A stretch of 64,000 bases of DNA from Beta vulgaris subsp. vulgaris. Taxonomy: Eukaryota > Streptophyta > Magnoliopsida > Caryophyllales > Amaranthaceae. This document shows, piece by piece, positions 46,338 to 55,885 of the stretch. Location: the NCBI RefSeq assembly GCF_026745355.1, contig NC_079206.1:24162399-24226398 (forward strand), given 5' to 3'. Every line of letters starts with the position of its first letter. Position 1 is the first letter of the stretch. A program made the translations under genes and the position numbers. The notes below the pieces were generated by a model. That model made no database searches. It saw nothing but the letters and a program-made list of their open reading frames with translations, and was not told where the DNA came from.

Positions 46338-46472
46338 AATGGTGGTGGAGAAAAAGGGTTTGTTGCGGAGTTTGGTGTAATGGCGGAAGTTGAGATTGAG
46401 GAGTTTGGTGGTGGTGTTGCGGTTGAAGGTGGAAGGAGTGGAAGGGAGGAAAGAGAAAGTGGCGGAAGCCAT
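46333..46472 (-). pseudogene. Captured first exon with transit-peptide-like N-terminus
   Basis: On the minus strand a CT-rich leader (46600-46473) precedes an ATG at 46472. The frame begins MASATFSFLPSTPSTF and continues FNRNTTTKLLNLNFR for about 47 codons. It is Ser/Thr-rich, with basic and no acidic residues, like plastid transit peptides. It ends where the plus-strand B-box fragment begins, so the two fragments abut tail to tail. The source gene is not recognised. Confidence 0.5.
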
Positions 46473-46875
46473 TGGAGAGAAATGAGAGGAGAACGACGAA
46501 CGGGAGAGATTGTGAGAGAGGAGAGAGATAGAATGAGGGATGGAGGGAGATTGTGAGAAATAACCCTACCCGCTTAACATTATAAGCCCACTGTTCCTTG
46601 TGCGAGAGATTGTATTCCTTTTAAATAAATTTTAAAAAAAGCCCATAAAGGGCTGCGGTTCGCCCAAAAACCGCAGCCCTTTATTACTTATAGGGCTGCG
46701 GTTTTCGGCTAACCAAAACCCTTCATTAAAAGGGCTGCGGTTTTGCATTGACCGCAGCCGTATGTATACGAAGGGCTGCAATTTTTTGGCTAACCGCAAC
46801 CCTTCACTATTAGGCTGCGTTTTTCAAAAAACGCAGCCCTTGCACCGCAACCCTTTCGTTTTATTCCTCCTAGAA

Positions 46876-47354
46876 CATTCTTGATGCATTGACGGACTAG
46901 ACTGAAAATTTTCACTTAAATTTGACATTTTTAATATCCTATTTTGTTTATTTTCTTAACTGAAGAGAATATTAGTTTTCTGGAATTTAATGATTTGCAT
47001 GAATGATTTTGTAAAAATGAGATAAAATTGTATAAAATTCATATGAACATGATTTTTATGTATTTGGAAAGCTACTGATGTGTTCTTTAAATTTTAGTTT
47101 TTAATTTTTATCTAAATGATTTTAGTTTGAACCTTATTGAAAGAACAAGCTTATGTGGTACTGGGCAAAATCAGTTTTCAGAACAAGTTTGTATGATTTT
47201 TATGTAACTGTAACAGTTTTAGGATGTTTGTAGCTTATGAATTTGAATTTGTATGTTTGTGTAGTGTATAGTTTCTTGAATACTCACTTTAGAATTATGT
47301 GTTTCGATAAAGAGTTAGAATTCTTGAATGCTCACTTTTGAATTTGAAACTTTG
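46876..47354. other. AT-rich stretch, nothing identified
   Basis: No gene or repeat boundary seen. Confidence 0.3.
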
Positions 47355-47966
47355 TCATTCCTTTACATTGTACTTCAGTTGCCACTTTAGTGCTCGTCGG
47401 TTTGCAGGAGTCATATATAGTTTCGGTAAGGCATCTTCATCATCGTCCTCCGGAATGATCTCCAGCGGATCTTCGTCTTCCTCAACCTTAAGGGTGACCG
47501 ATTCCCCATCAGATAGGAGGGATCGCACCATGCTATCAACTTCGTTCGGATCTACAGATGACACCGCTTCCTCAAGCCATGGTGGCTGATAAGGCCTCAC
47601 CTAGTCACCTTTCCCTCTCGCCTCTACCGACCGAGATGATGACGCTTCGTATTGGGGGAATAGCAGCGGGGAGCGTTCGGCAAGACCCACCATAGTCCCA
47701 TACTGGTCATAAACCGACACCCCAACGACGTTTTCAAGCGTCACCACAGATGCGAGAGGAGAGGCGCGCACTGTCGGCTCCTTGTTAACCCTACCAGATG
47801 TGCTACAGTCATGGTAGCTCTTAGTCCTAAGTTCTCTAGGGGTCTCCACTATTGGCGAATTCAGCGATGCTGCACGACTAGAGGGGGTGCTATCAGAATT
47901 AAAGTCATTATCAGTCATAGAGGAAGGACATCTAGATATATTTTGTGAATCAGAATTTGAAGACAA
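47355..47966 (-). CDS. Unidentified reading frame with one in-frame amber stop
   Basis: The frame starts MSSNSDSQNISRCPSS at 47966 and runs 121 codons to a TAG (47603-47601). It then continues in the same frame from GTG for 81 more codons (RPYQPPWLEEAVSSVDPNEV, then an acidic DEDPLEIIPEDDDEDALP) to 47355. Base composition is richer in GC than surroundings, and the frame is clearly coding-like. A TATA-like CTATAAATAG lies about 220 bases upstream on the same strand (48198-48189). Composition (Ser-rich start, PPWLEE, acidic patch) suggests a retroelement Gag-like or other viral-type leader protein, but no domain is recognised. It could be a truncated retroelement protein with a nonsense mutation or with stop readthrough. 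Confidence 0.45.
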
Positions 47967-48188
47967 GATTATAATTTAGGACGGTATGAAAGACAGGAAA
48001 AGATTTTGAGGGAATACCTAGAAACATGGAGTTGAAGGAAATATAAGCTGATATCCAAACGCTTGTGAAAAACCGAATGCAGGACTATTTGCGAGCAATA
48101 AAGAAGCAATATAGAGAGAGAAAGTCTGTTATGAGATTGAGAGCAAATGAGGAGTAATGTGAAAGTGATAGGTGGAAGTCGCCCAAAA

Positions 48189-48198
48189 ACTATTTATA
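48189..48198 (-). promoter_or_regulatory. TATA-like box upstream of the unidentified frame
   Basis: CTATAAATAG on the minus strand, followed by a pyrimidine-rich leader (TTTCTCTCTCTATATTGC) about 65 bases on. It is placed plausibly for the frame starting at 47966. Confidence 0.45.
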
Positions 48199-48559
48199 GG
48201 AGAATTCACAGGTTGGATTAGGCGACTCTTCGTCTTCCGGACTTTGATCATGCCACGTAGTGTAGAGTACAGAAACAGTTGTGAAGCAGTTGCTCATAAA
48301 GTTTATGACACCTTTCACGCAAACCAAGGCGACGATTGATATTCCTGTGCAAATCCACAACGGATATATCCATGACGGTTTAGCATTCATTAAGCAGGAT
48401 ACGTCTCTACCAGACATACCGGCTTGGGGACTAGTTGTATGGGGGCTGACTAAGTTCCATAGCAGCCCTCATAGACCGATAAGAACCATCATTATCAGTA
48501 TACCCGTGAATGGACTGTTGACTACGTCATACCGATTTTATCGGGATATCTTAACGGTA

Positions 48560-48915
48560 CTCCTATCCTGGGCTATTCTCATATAGGCCTGGCCTGATCC
48601 ACTTACTATCTAATGCGCCTATGGGCCTAAAGATAAGTACTGAAAAATGATGGAATTGTATCCAACCAATAGGAGCAGAGTCCTACTCTAACAAGGATTC
48701 CTGCATGTCCCTATAAATAACCCTTTAATATGAGTCATAGGTACGTTCACAATCATTATTATACTCCACTTGAGAGCTTACGGTTTACCCATTACTGACT
48801 TAGGCATCGGAGGGGCGTTCCTCGGATTAACCCCCGATGTTAGTTTACGTGCTTTATTTTGCAGGACATCAAACTGGCTTACACACGCAAAGGATACCGG
48901 TTCACACCCTACCAC
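48560..48915 (+). repeat. LTR-like fragment with TATA and GACTTAGGCATCGG motif
   Basis: CCCTATAAATAACCC near 48709-48723 is a TATA-like box. Downstream TTACTGACTTAGGCATCGGA and ACCCCCGATG resemble the R-U5 region of Tat-type gypsy LTRs. No canonical primer site follows, so this is a fragment or solo LTR on the plus strand. Confidence 0.55.
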
Positions 48916-48949
48916 TTGTTCCATACCAGAACAATAGGTCTTTTGCTTA

Positions 48950-49380
48950 ATTAATCCTCTTAGTGCATTTACCTTGCCACTCCGAGTAAAGATTTTCCTC
49001 TTTGGAGAGGAACAAAAAATGGTTGCTACTTTGCTAAATCGGGCTACTAGCGGTTGATTAACAAAAATACTCCAATCCTCAAGCTCCTCCTACCCTTCAC
49101 TAAAATGATGTGGAATAGTAGTTTCCGTCCTAAGTTCAAGCAAGCTGTTCGCTCCAAGCAGAATTGTTAGCCATTTGGAGCGTCGTACATAAGGCTCGTA
49201 ATTTAAATCGAGCTACTACCATTTGGACTGATTCCAAGGAAACAATTGTCTAGTCGAGGAACTCGGAACTTGGTGATAAGTTTCTTTAGTAACTTGTTAA
49301 CTTGATCTGTCATTTAGCTGCTTTGTTACCCTATCTTGTTTGTAAGAAAGTGGAACTTCGATACTGTTCACATAAATAAT
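48950..49380 (+). pseudogene. Possible LINE RNase H remnant
   Basis: 49190-49260 translates to HKARNLNRATTIWTDSKETI, weakly like the RNase H region of plant L1 elements, and 49330-49370 to VCKKVELRYCSH. Heavily decayed with no open frame. Confidence 0.35.
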
Positions 49381-49435
49381 AAATTCAAGTGGAACTTCGA
49401 TAATCTTAATTTGACTTGGCGAATTTACCTTGAAA

Positions 49436-49560
49436 TCGCTACCTCAAGTAGCCATTTTTTTTTGTACAAAACAGCTACTTGAGGTCGCGACTTTCTAACT
49501 TCAGTAAAAAGTTGTTCATTCCCGCACATGTGGTTCTAAAGCATCCATAATCTATGATAT
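49436..49560 (-). repeat. Hairpin plus 27-bp-unit repeat, inverted relative of 32.66 kb copy
   Basis: Arms TCGCTACCTCAAGTAGC (49436-49452) and GCTACTTGAGGTCGCGA (49474-49490) pair at 16 of 17 bases around a 21-base loop. Beside it, read on the minus strand, is CTTTAGAACCACATGTGC followed by GGGAATGAAC, one copy of the unit that is triplicated at 32660-32740. Confidence 0.8.
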
Positions 49561-49744
49561 CATAAACTATATCATCTGGGCTAGTAGAAATGTAGAATTA
49601 CTATATTTTATTTGTGATCTTGCCTTATCAAGGAGGCAAAGTAACAAACTAAACAATCCGTCTTGTATGGACATGGTTGACACTAAAAATAGTGTGAACC
49701 AGGCCCAGACACATGACCACTTAAGAAGTACTCACTTTTAATTA

Positions 49745-50095
49745 TCAAAAATAGATACACTATATCAAAAATAGATACACTATATGATACATAGGTACAC
49801 TATATCAAAAATAGGTACACTATATCATAACTACGTATACTATATCATACAGAGGTACACTATATCATAACTAGGTACACTATATTCTATAGGAACACTA
49901 TATCATAACTAGGTACACTATATCCTATAAGAAAATATTTACTTAAACGCATTACAGAAACATACACTATATCAAAAATAGATACACTATATCAAAAAAA
50001 TATATACTATATTATATATAGATACACTATATCATTTTAACATATACTATATCATTTTAATATATACTATATCATTTTAACATACATTATCCTAA
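49745..50095 (+). repeat. TACACTATATC minisatellite
   Basis: About eighteen imperfect copies of a 15-20-base unit such as AGGTACACTATATCATAACT. It is bordered by short palindromes ACACTAAAAATAGTGT (49691-49706) and ACACTAATTAGTGT (near 50120). No coding. It could be the body of a MITE-like element. Confidence 0.8.
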
Positions 50096-50194
50096 ACTCA
50101 CGTGATATGAATCGGATGCACACTAATTAGTGTACACCGGGTTCATATTAGTTTTTTTACAAACTAAATTCTAAAAAGGCTAAAAAAAGTCTGC

Positions 50195-50292
50195 GACTTT
50201 GCGTATGATAAACTATATCCTTACATAGGGCCTAGGGGGCCATGTTAATCTTTCCGAGAGCTTTCCAGTTTTATCATATGTCTCCGGAAAGA
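50195..50292 (-). pseudogene. U6 snRNA pseudogene
   Basis: The minus strand reads GGAGACATATGATAAAACTGG, then GAAAGATTAACATGGCCCCC, then AAGGATATAG and ACGCA. That follows the order of U6 snRNA (GGGACATCCGATAAAATTGG, GAAGATTAGCATGGCCCCTG, AAGGATGACACGCA). Many substitutions and small insertions, and no U-rich terminator directly after it, mark it as a pseudogene. Confidence 0.75.
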
Positions 50293-50300
50293 CAACACTA

Positions 50301-51340
50301 TGCTTCAGATACTGCATAATAAACAGAGAAATTTTAACACTCATTCCTTTTAAGATAAACCCATAAACTAAACATGCACTTTATTCTAAAAAAAACGATA
50401 GTGAAAATATCAGACGAAAATGTAACTCTAATTAGGTCTAATTCAAATTAAATGAAATGAAATCCCTAGTAAAGACAACCTCAATATATATCCCAAGGTA
50501 GGCAAAACAAGATCAATATGTATCCCAAGCAAGGGAAAACAATCTCATGAATTCCAATGAAAAATAGCATGAATAAGTAACATAAATAGAATCTCCAACA
50601 TCCTACAAAAGACTATTTCTCAAACCCAAAGCCATAATACTCATAATAACATGCAAAAATAAAACACCAATACACAATTAGTGGAGAGTAACTAATAGGT
50701 TGTTAGTGATAGCTCTACCAACTCAATCGAGATTAACATAGATTCATAAAAGAATAATTAAGCTATGTGAAACACAGAGGCGGAGCTAAAATTCTTAGTC
50801 AGGGTAGCATAAAAAAGCTATCGAATAGCGGTAATAATACTGAAATATAATTTACGTTTAACATTTATAACCCTTTTTTTTAAATACAATATGATATTAG
50901 TATAGGAAAATATTTTCGATGATTGTTTAATTTTTCTATACTTGAATGTTTGGGCTATTTGAAAGGGATTATTTGGTGCTAATTTTACGAATTATATACT
51001 TTTTTACTTTAATTAATGGGTTGTGTTCAATTGGTATTAAAAGTGGTGCAATTTGTACTACTGAAGGTAAGAAAATGTACTATTATGTTACTAACTTTAA
51101 CAAAATATCAATCTTTCATTATATTGTTAGTAATATACTCATCTTTTAACTATCATAAATCATTTATTAATAAGGGTCATCTTTTGTTAACTAATGTCAT
51201 TAGCAGGGGGAAAACTACCATGCTCTTATTTAAACAATTCCTTCCATAACTTTCCTTGCTTTTTTTATAGTACTAAATAATAATAGGAATTTCCCTTAAG
51301 ATAAAATTTGTTGTAATATACTACTTAGATTTTACAAGTG
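50301..51340. other. AT-rich intergenic stretch
   Basis: No gene. Chance frames at 50946-51249 lie in AT-rich DNA without any recognisable feature. Confidence 0.35.
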
Positions 51341-51351
51341 TATTTGATACT

Positions 51352-51460
51352 TTGAGGAAGATGGAAAAGATAAGAGAAAAAAGGGGAAAAAAAGGGGAAA
51401 AAAAAGGGAAAAAAGGGGATCGGAAAAGAACAAAAAGGGAAAAAAGGATGAAACAAAAAA
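51352..51460 (+). repeat. Purine-only tract (GGGGAAAAAA)n
   Basis: Over 100 bases almost only A and G, with repeated AAAAGGGG blocks. Capable of triplex-type structure. The reading frames through it are a by-product of composition. Confidence 0.7.
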
Positions 51461-51479
51461 GAATAACCACGACAGAGTT

Positions 51480-51931
51480 ACCTTACGTTTCCTCTTTTTT
51501 AGTTTGTCATAAACCCATAGAGAATAGGGCTCCATGACCATATAATCTTGGGAAGTGTTAAAGAATTTTGTAGAATACAAAACAGGCCTACCACAGGAGG
51601 CAGCAAACCAACCTAAAAGGCGAATAATGCCGATCAGGTGATCCATATGAGCAAATTTCTCCTTCCAGAACTTAAAGCAGAGAGAGGCTATATGGAAGCA
51701 TTCCTTCTTAGTGGTAATCGAACGGATCGAGATGACCTCTCAGATCATCCGCTGTACTCATTTGGCTTTTCCCATAGATAATGGGCATAATATGCTTTTA
51801 GCTAAAGAACGAGTAATGTCTTTGAAGACCTCTTCAGGAACACTTCATTCCCTAGCAATGAAGGACTTTAACTAAATTTCAATGTGGTTATACACATCTT
51901 GGATGCGATCATCCCCGTCCATCGGGATGAG
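51480..51931 (-). pseudogene. Decayed unidentified coding fragment, interrupted by hAT
   Basis: Minus-strand translation in broken frames gives DDRIQDVYNHIEI, EEVFKDITRSLAKSILCPLS, HMDHLIGIIRLLGWFAASC and MVMEPYSLWVYDKLKKR. It is coding-like but matches no family I can name. The hAT element at 51932-52857 splits it, and minus-strand sequence resumes at 52866. Probably a retroelement or host pseudogene. Confidence 0.35.
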
Positions 51932-52857
51932 CAGGGGCGGATCTAGCGTGGGTTCAACTGAACCCACGAAAATCCGGAGAAAAAAAAAGAAAATCGACAG
52001 AATACCGAAACAAAAGCTCTAATATAATTGTTCTAGGCGGTCTTATATCACAGTTTTGATATTTGGCTCAATGGTTGTTGGGCCGCAAACTTTGGCTCTT
52101 GCCTACCAACGCGCAGGTTTGAATCCTACAGAGGACTCCTTTACAATGTTTTTCTCTTTTTCCCCCTTTCCATTTTTTTCATGTTGGCAATCTCGAGTCC
52201 CCAAAATTATTGCTTCTCATTTACTATTATTTTTCCTTCTCTACTCAACTTTACTTTTTTTTCCTGTTATTTTTTATTTATATAGAGTTGTACTTTTTAG
52301 TTTCGTTTGAATTTTAAGTTTTGTAGAGTATTTACTTAACCCCAACTTTTATCCATCTTATAATAATCTCAGTTTTTTATAATTTTCGAAACACACATAC
52401 TCCATATGAAGTCAACAACGTCCTATATATATAAATATAATACTCAAAATGTATTAGTGATGTTGTAACACCAAAGAAGAAAAGAGTTTGGATTATTATG
52501 ATAACGATCCCAAAATATGAAAACATAAAGTTGGATTATTCACATCAAAATTTTCCTTCTTAATTATTTTTAGATAATACCAAAAATAATTCCTGACCAT
52601 GATTCTACATATTACTTTTGAACTTGTTGTCTTCCGATTTTTAATTTGGAAATAATTCATACGTAGCTAGATAGTTAAATTTATGTTTCTTCCAAAAAGA
52701 AGAGGATTTAGTTATCCTTTTGTACGTCTATATTTTTTAAATGCTCCGATAAGTATTATATAATTGTTAATGCATAGACAAATTATTAATTCATATATCT
52801 CACGTTTTTCTCAAAGTGATTCGAACCCACGTGGATCAAATCCTGGATCCGCCACTG
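51932..52857. mobile_element. Non-autonomous hAT element, 926 bp
   Basis: The left end CAGGGGCGGATCTAGCG and the right end read inward CAGTGGCGGATCCAGGA are inverted partners. The identical 8-bp repeat GGGATGAG flanks it at 51924-51931 and 52858-52865. The subterminal GTGGGTTC/GAACCCAC motif occurs at both ends. No transposase. The interior includes a tRNA-like segment. Confidence 0.9.
52060..52130 (+). repeat. tRNA-like segment with A-box and B-box matches
   Basis: TGGCTCAATGG fits the pol III A box, and GGTTTGAATCC 45-50 bases on fits the B box with one mismatch. No cloverleaf or CCA-ready end was worked out. It resembles the tRNA-derived head of a SINE, not a functional tRNA gene. Confidence 0.5.
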
Positions 52858-52865
52858 GGGATGAG

Positions 52866-53219
52866 AGTTGGAAGAATTATACTAGGCGAAAATCGAACTT
52901 GGGAAAATGGGACATCAATCGCTACGACACGTATACAATAAGAGCATGTATTGCTAGTTTATAATGTGTATTATATTTACTCTGTTCTTTTTCCCAGCCA
53001 ATTTTTGTAAATTTTTTTTAGGAATAGCATATGCTACCTCTTGTTACTTAATATATCCGCACCTGATGAGACATAACGTAACACAACATAATTAAACAAC
53101 TTGCTCAACCTACTTGATAAAAATAATATCTAAGCTAGAATAAATATTAAAAAGGAAAAATATGCGTGATCATAGAAGGATTATATGATAAATAGATAAC
53201 AACAATGATAATATTAAAT
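52866..53219. other. Intergenic, nothing firm
   Basis: The first part continues the fragment broken by the hAT insertion. The remainder is AT-rich with no gene. Confidence 0.3.
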
Positions 53220-53376
<157 letters not shown>

Positions 53377-53944
53377 TCAAAATAACCTTCTTAACACATT
53401 TGAGTAGAAACTGAACATAAGTGGATCGCAACCCACGATTCTTATTTAGTTCTAGTATTATGACTTTGCTCGTCTATATCTAATACGGCCACACCCTGAT
53501 GCGAATATATCTAGCTCGTCTTAATTAACCATCTTTATTTTATTTATTTATTTTTATTATTTTCATGAAGTTACTAACATTCTATTCATGATGTAGGTTT
53601 TTTAATATATTCCTGCGATGGTAAGTATTGTATATATTATACTAACTCGTAATATTTTATTTTCATATTTTTATTTCTTTTTATTAACATATTAATTTTC
53701 ATGCCTGATTGCAATATTTATCACCTTGTATTTCTTGCTAATCAAGACCTAAATAAATGTTCTAATTAACTAATTCAGATAACATGGACAACCTGCCAGA
53801 AACCCATTAATATTGATTGTATAATAACATACCACTAAGAATTAGTTTTTTTATGTGTTTGCTGAACCAATCTAGATTAATTATTTTAAGGATGCTTAAA
53901 ACATTATATGATTATTCTTTTGCATAAAATCTGTAATGAATCAA

Positions 53945-54261
53945 TATTTAGTAGAGGTCAGCAATGGGCAATATAGTTCCTGACTATATTGTACTCTCAC
54001 CCCGAACTCAATTTTTGGATCCTGACCATCTATGGAATCATGATGGGGAAATCTACATTGGATAAGTCCCTAAGATGTCCTTTACATTTCAATATCCAAT
54101 TAGGTTTATGATTTTTCCTTTAAAGAATTGTTGGCGACTTCAAAAATATATATTTGATAAAACCTTAAAAATGGGGAAGTCAAATAAACGCGCTCACATC
54201 GCGTGTAAGCATTAAAGGAATTGAAAAATCAAAGCCTACAATATGGCGACTTCACTGGGGG
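53945..54261. repeat. Tat/Ogre-like LTR fragment with primer-site-like end
   Basis: 53945-54150 is, in reverse complement, the same sequence as 40240-40450 (for example CCTAATTGGATATT, AAAAATTGAGTTCGGGGTGA). At 54244-54261 TGGCGACTTCACTGGGGG resembles the tRNA-Arg-type primer site TGGCGACTCCGCTGGGGA of Ogre-like elements. No coding region remains. Confidence 0.55.
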
Positions 54262-54289
54262 AGGATTCTAAAAAAATTAATTTTTTAAA

Positions 54290-54644
54290 GGAATAATTGT
54301 CAATAATAAGTCAACCTTTGTCTCGCCCGCTAAAAATAAGTCATTTTTTTTTTATTATTTCCTGAATAAGTCTACCTTCAACGCCTATCAGTTTTAAACA
54401 AGTGAAATTACAAATAATATAAATTTTTTTCTTTCTTTTTGTAATTTTTAATTTATTTTTGTTTTCTCTCTTATCCTTTTGGAGAGTTACACATATCATA
54501 TCTAGGCGATTAAATAAGTTAACAATAGGCAAAACTCGATAAAAACATATTGGTATTAAAGATTGACTTATTCAAGGATAATTAAAAGGTTGACTTATTC
54601 TTAGCGGATGGCTTAAAGGTTGACTTATTCTTGACAATTTTTCC
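54290..54644. mobile_element. Mutator-like MITE with 9-bp target duplication
   Basis: The left end GGAATAATTGTCAATAATAA and the right end read inward GGAAAAATTGTCAAGAATAA continue with shared GTCAACCTTT and CCGCTAA.AATAAGTCA, a TIR of about 60 bases. The 9-bp repeat TTTTTTAAA lies at 54281-54289 and 54645-54653. Long TIRs plus a 9-bp duplication are typical of Mutator-like elements. Interior AT-rich, no coding. Confidence 0.8.
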
Positions 54645-54653
54645 TTTTTTAAA

Positions 54654-55885
54654 TGAGTGAGTGAAACTTGAAAAATACGATTCATTCTTATTCTTATGTC
54701 TTTGAATAATATATTATTTTGCATATGCATGGCTATTGTTCAGCCACCATAAGGACAAGATACATGGCCTCATTAGCACATGTCCTAAGCGACAGTGTTC
54801 GATCTTACTCATAAGAAAATCTACCCAACCATAGCATTGTTCTATTATTCCTGACTTGAGACTGGAGTGCATCTTACACGTGGCCACCTCTTTAAGCAGG
54901 GGTATGAAGTGTGGGATCAACCTCTTAGTCATGGACCCTTTCAGCCTTAACCTAAAACTAACCAATAGTTGAATGTAGAACTTGACTTTAGGTTGGAACT
55001 TTGCACATTACCATCCTACTTGTACATATATTTGCGTGTGCGCGCATTAATTATTTCGTGTTGTGCGATTTTTTTAATCTAGTCAAAACTATCAAACATA
55101 TTATGCGATGAGTAAAAAGTAAAATGAGTCTCCGCTTAAGTAGTGCGTCGCGCACCATTTCTCACGTCTGACACAGGTGTCTAACGCTCCGCACATATTA
55201 GTAATTTTATTTTTGGGCCCCTTTCGAAAATCCTTGATAAGATGAATTTCCTTTGGGCTGCCCTCGTACAAAGCCCCTCACACATAGGCCCAACAATCCC
55301 CAAACCCCTCTCCCCAACAATATTGAAACTTTGCTTCTACCAATATTTAAACTTTGGTCTCTCATGTGAGAAATAAAAGTCATATCATTGGACCCTAAAA
55401 TTCTTGGTGAGAGTGTATACTATATACAATACAAAAAATGCTTCTATCCACAAAATATTTATTGTCGAGAAGGAGATCTGATATATATTAATAATGATAT
55501 CCTTGAACGATTAGCAAACTACAAGGTCCAAATAATTAATAGAGCAAATTTGACTGTCGGTGCATCTCCGGTCACCACATCCACATATCTCTTGCTTGCA
55601 AGTGCCAAGTTACTTCCGTTTTCCACTTTCCAGGTTTCTGTTTCCTAGAATATTACTAACGTCAACTTCCATGAGCTGGCACCTCTCTTAATCTTTAACC
55701 ATGCAGGCATGCAATACAAGATCTCTAGTTGCAATTATACACGTAGAAAACGACCAATCAATTATTGACTTTCACCTACCATTAAGGACTAAGGTATCCA
55801 TCTTTATCTTTCAACACCTTTTAAAATGTGACATCTCTCATTCAGCAATCAGCATTCATACTGAATCTTATCCATCCTCTCAAAC
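54654..55885. other. Upstream region of the inhibitor-like gene
   Basis: 54714-54965 is open on the minus strand for 83 codons without a recognisable domain. 55388-55648 is open on the plus strand but lacks coding character. The last few hundred bases should contain the promoter and leader of the gene at 55886; several TATATA-like runs (55430, 55485) lie too far upstream to choose among. Confidence 0.3.

Larger units (their letters stand above)
44057..46875. mobile_element. CACTA-like element carrying captured gene fragments
   Basis: The left end CACTAGTGGAAAAATAAGG and the right end read inward TTCTAGGAGGAATAAAACG continue into a shared GAAGGG/AAAGGG, an imperfect TIR. Both sides carry subterminal repeats of GGGCTGCGGTTTT in both orientations (44120-44240 and 46645-46850), a CACTA hallmark. 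The right terminus has diverged from CACTA, and no clean 3-bp target duplication is seen. The interior has no transposase. It holds a CONSTANS-like B-box piece, a transit-peptide-like exon on the other strand and a nested second element. Confidence 0.65.

Noticed and set aside
48190..48417. 75-codon minus-strand frame before the TATA-like box
   Set aside because: It lies upstream of the predicted promoter, overlaps probable LTR or promoter sequence and has no recognisable features.
52780..52830. tRNA gene suggested by GATTCGAACCCACG
   Set aside because: This B-box-like string is part of the hAT terminal motif GTGGGTTCGAATC and no cloverleaf surrounds it.
55388..55648. 86-codon frame upstream of the inhibitor-like gene
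   Set aside because: No signal, domain or coding bias; chance open frame in the promoter region.
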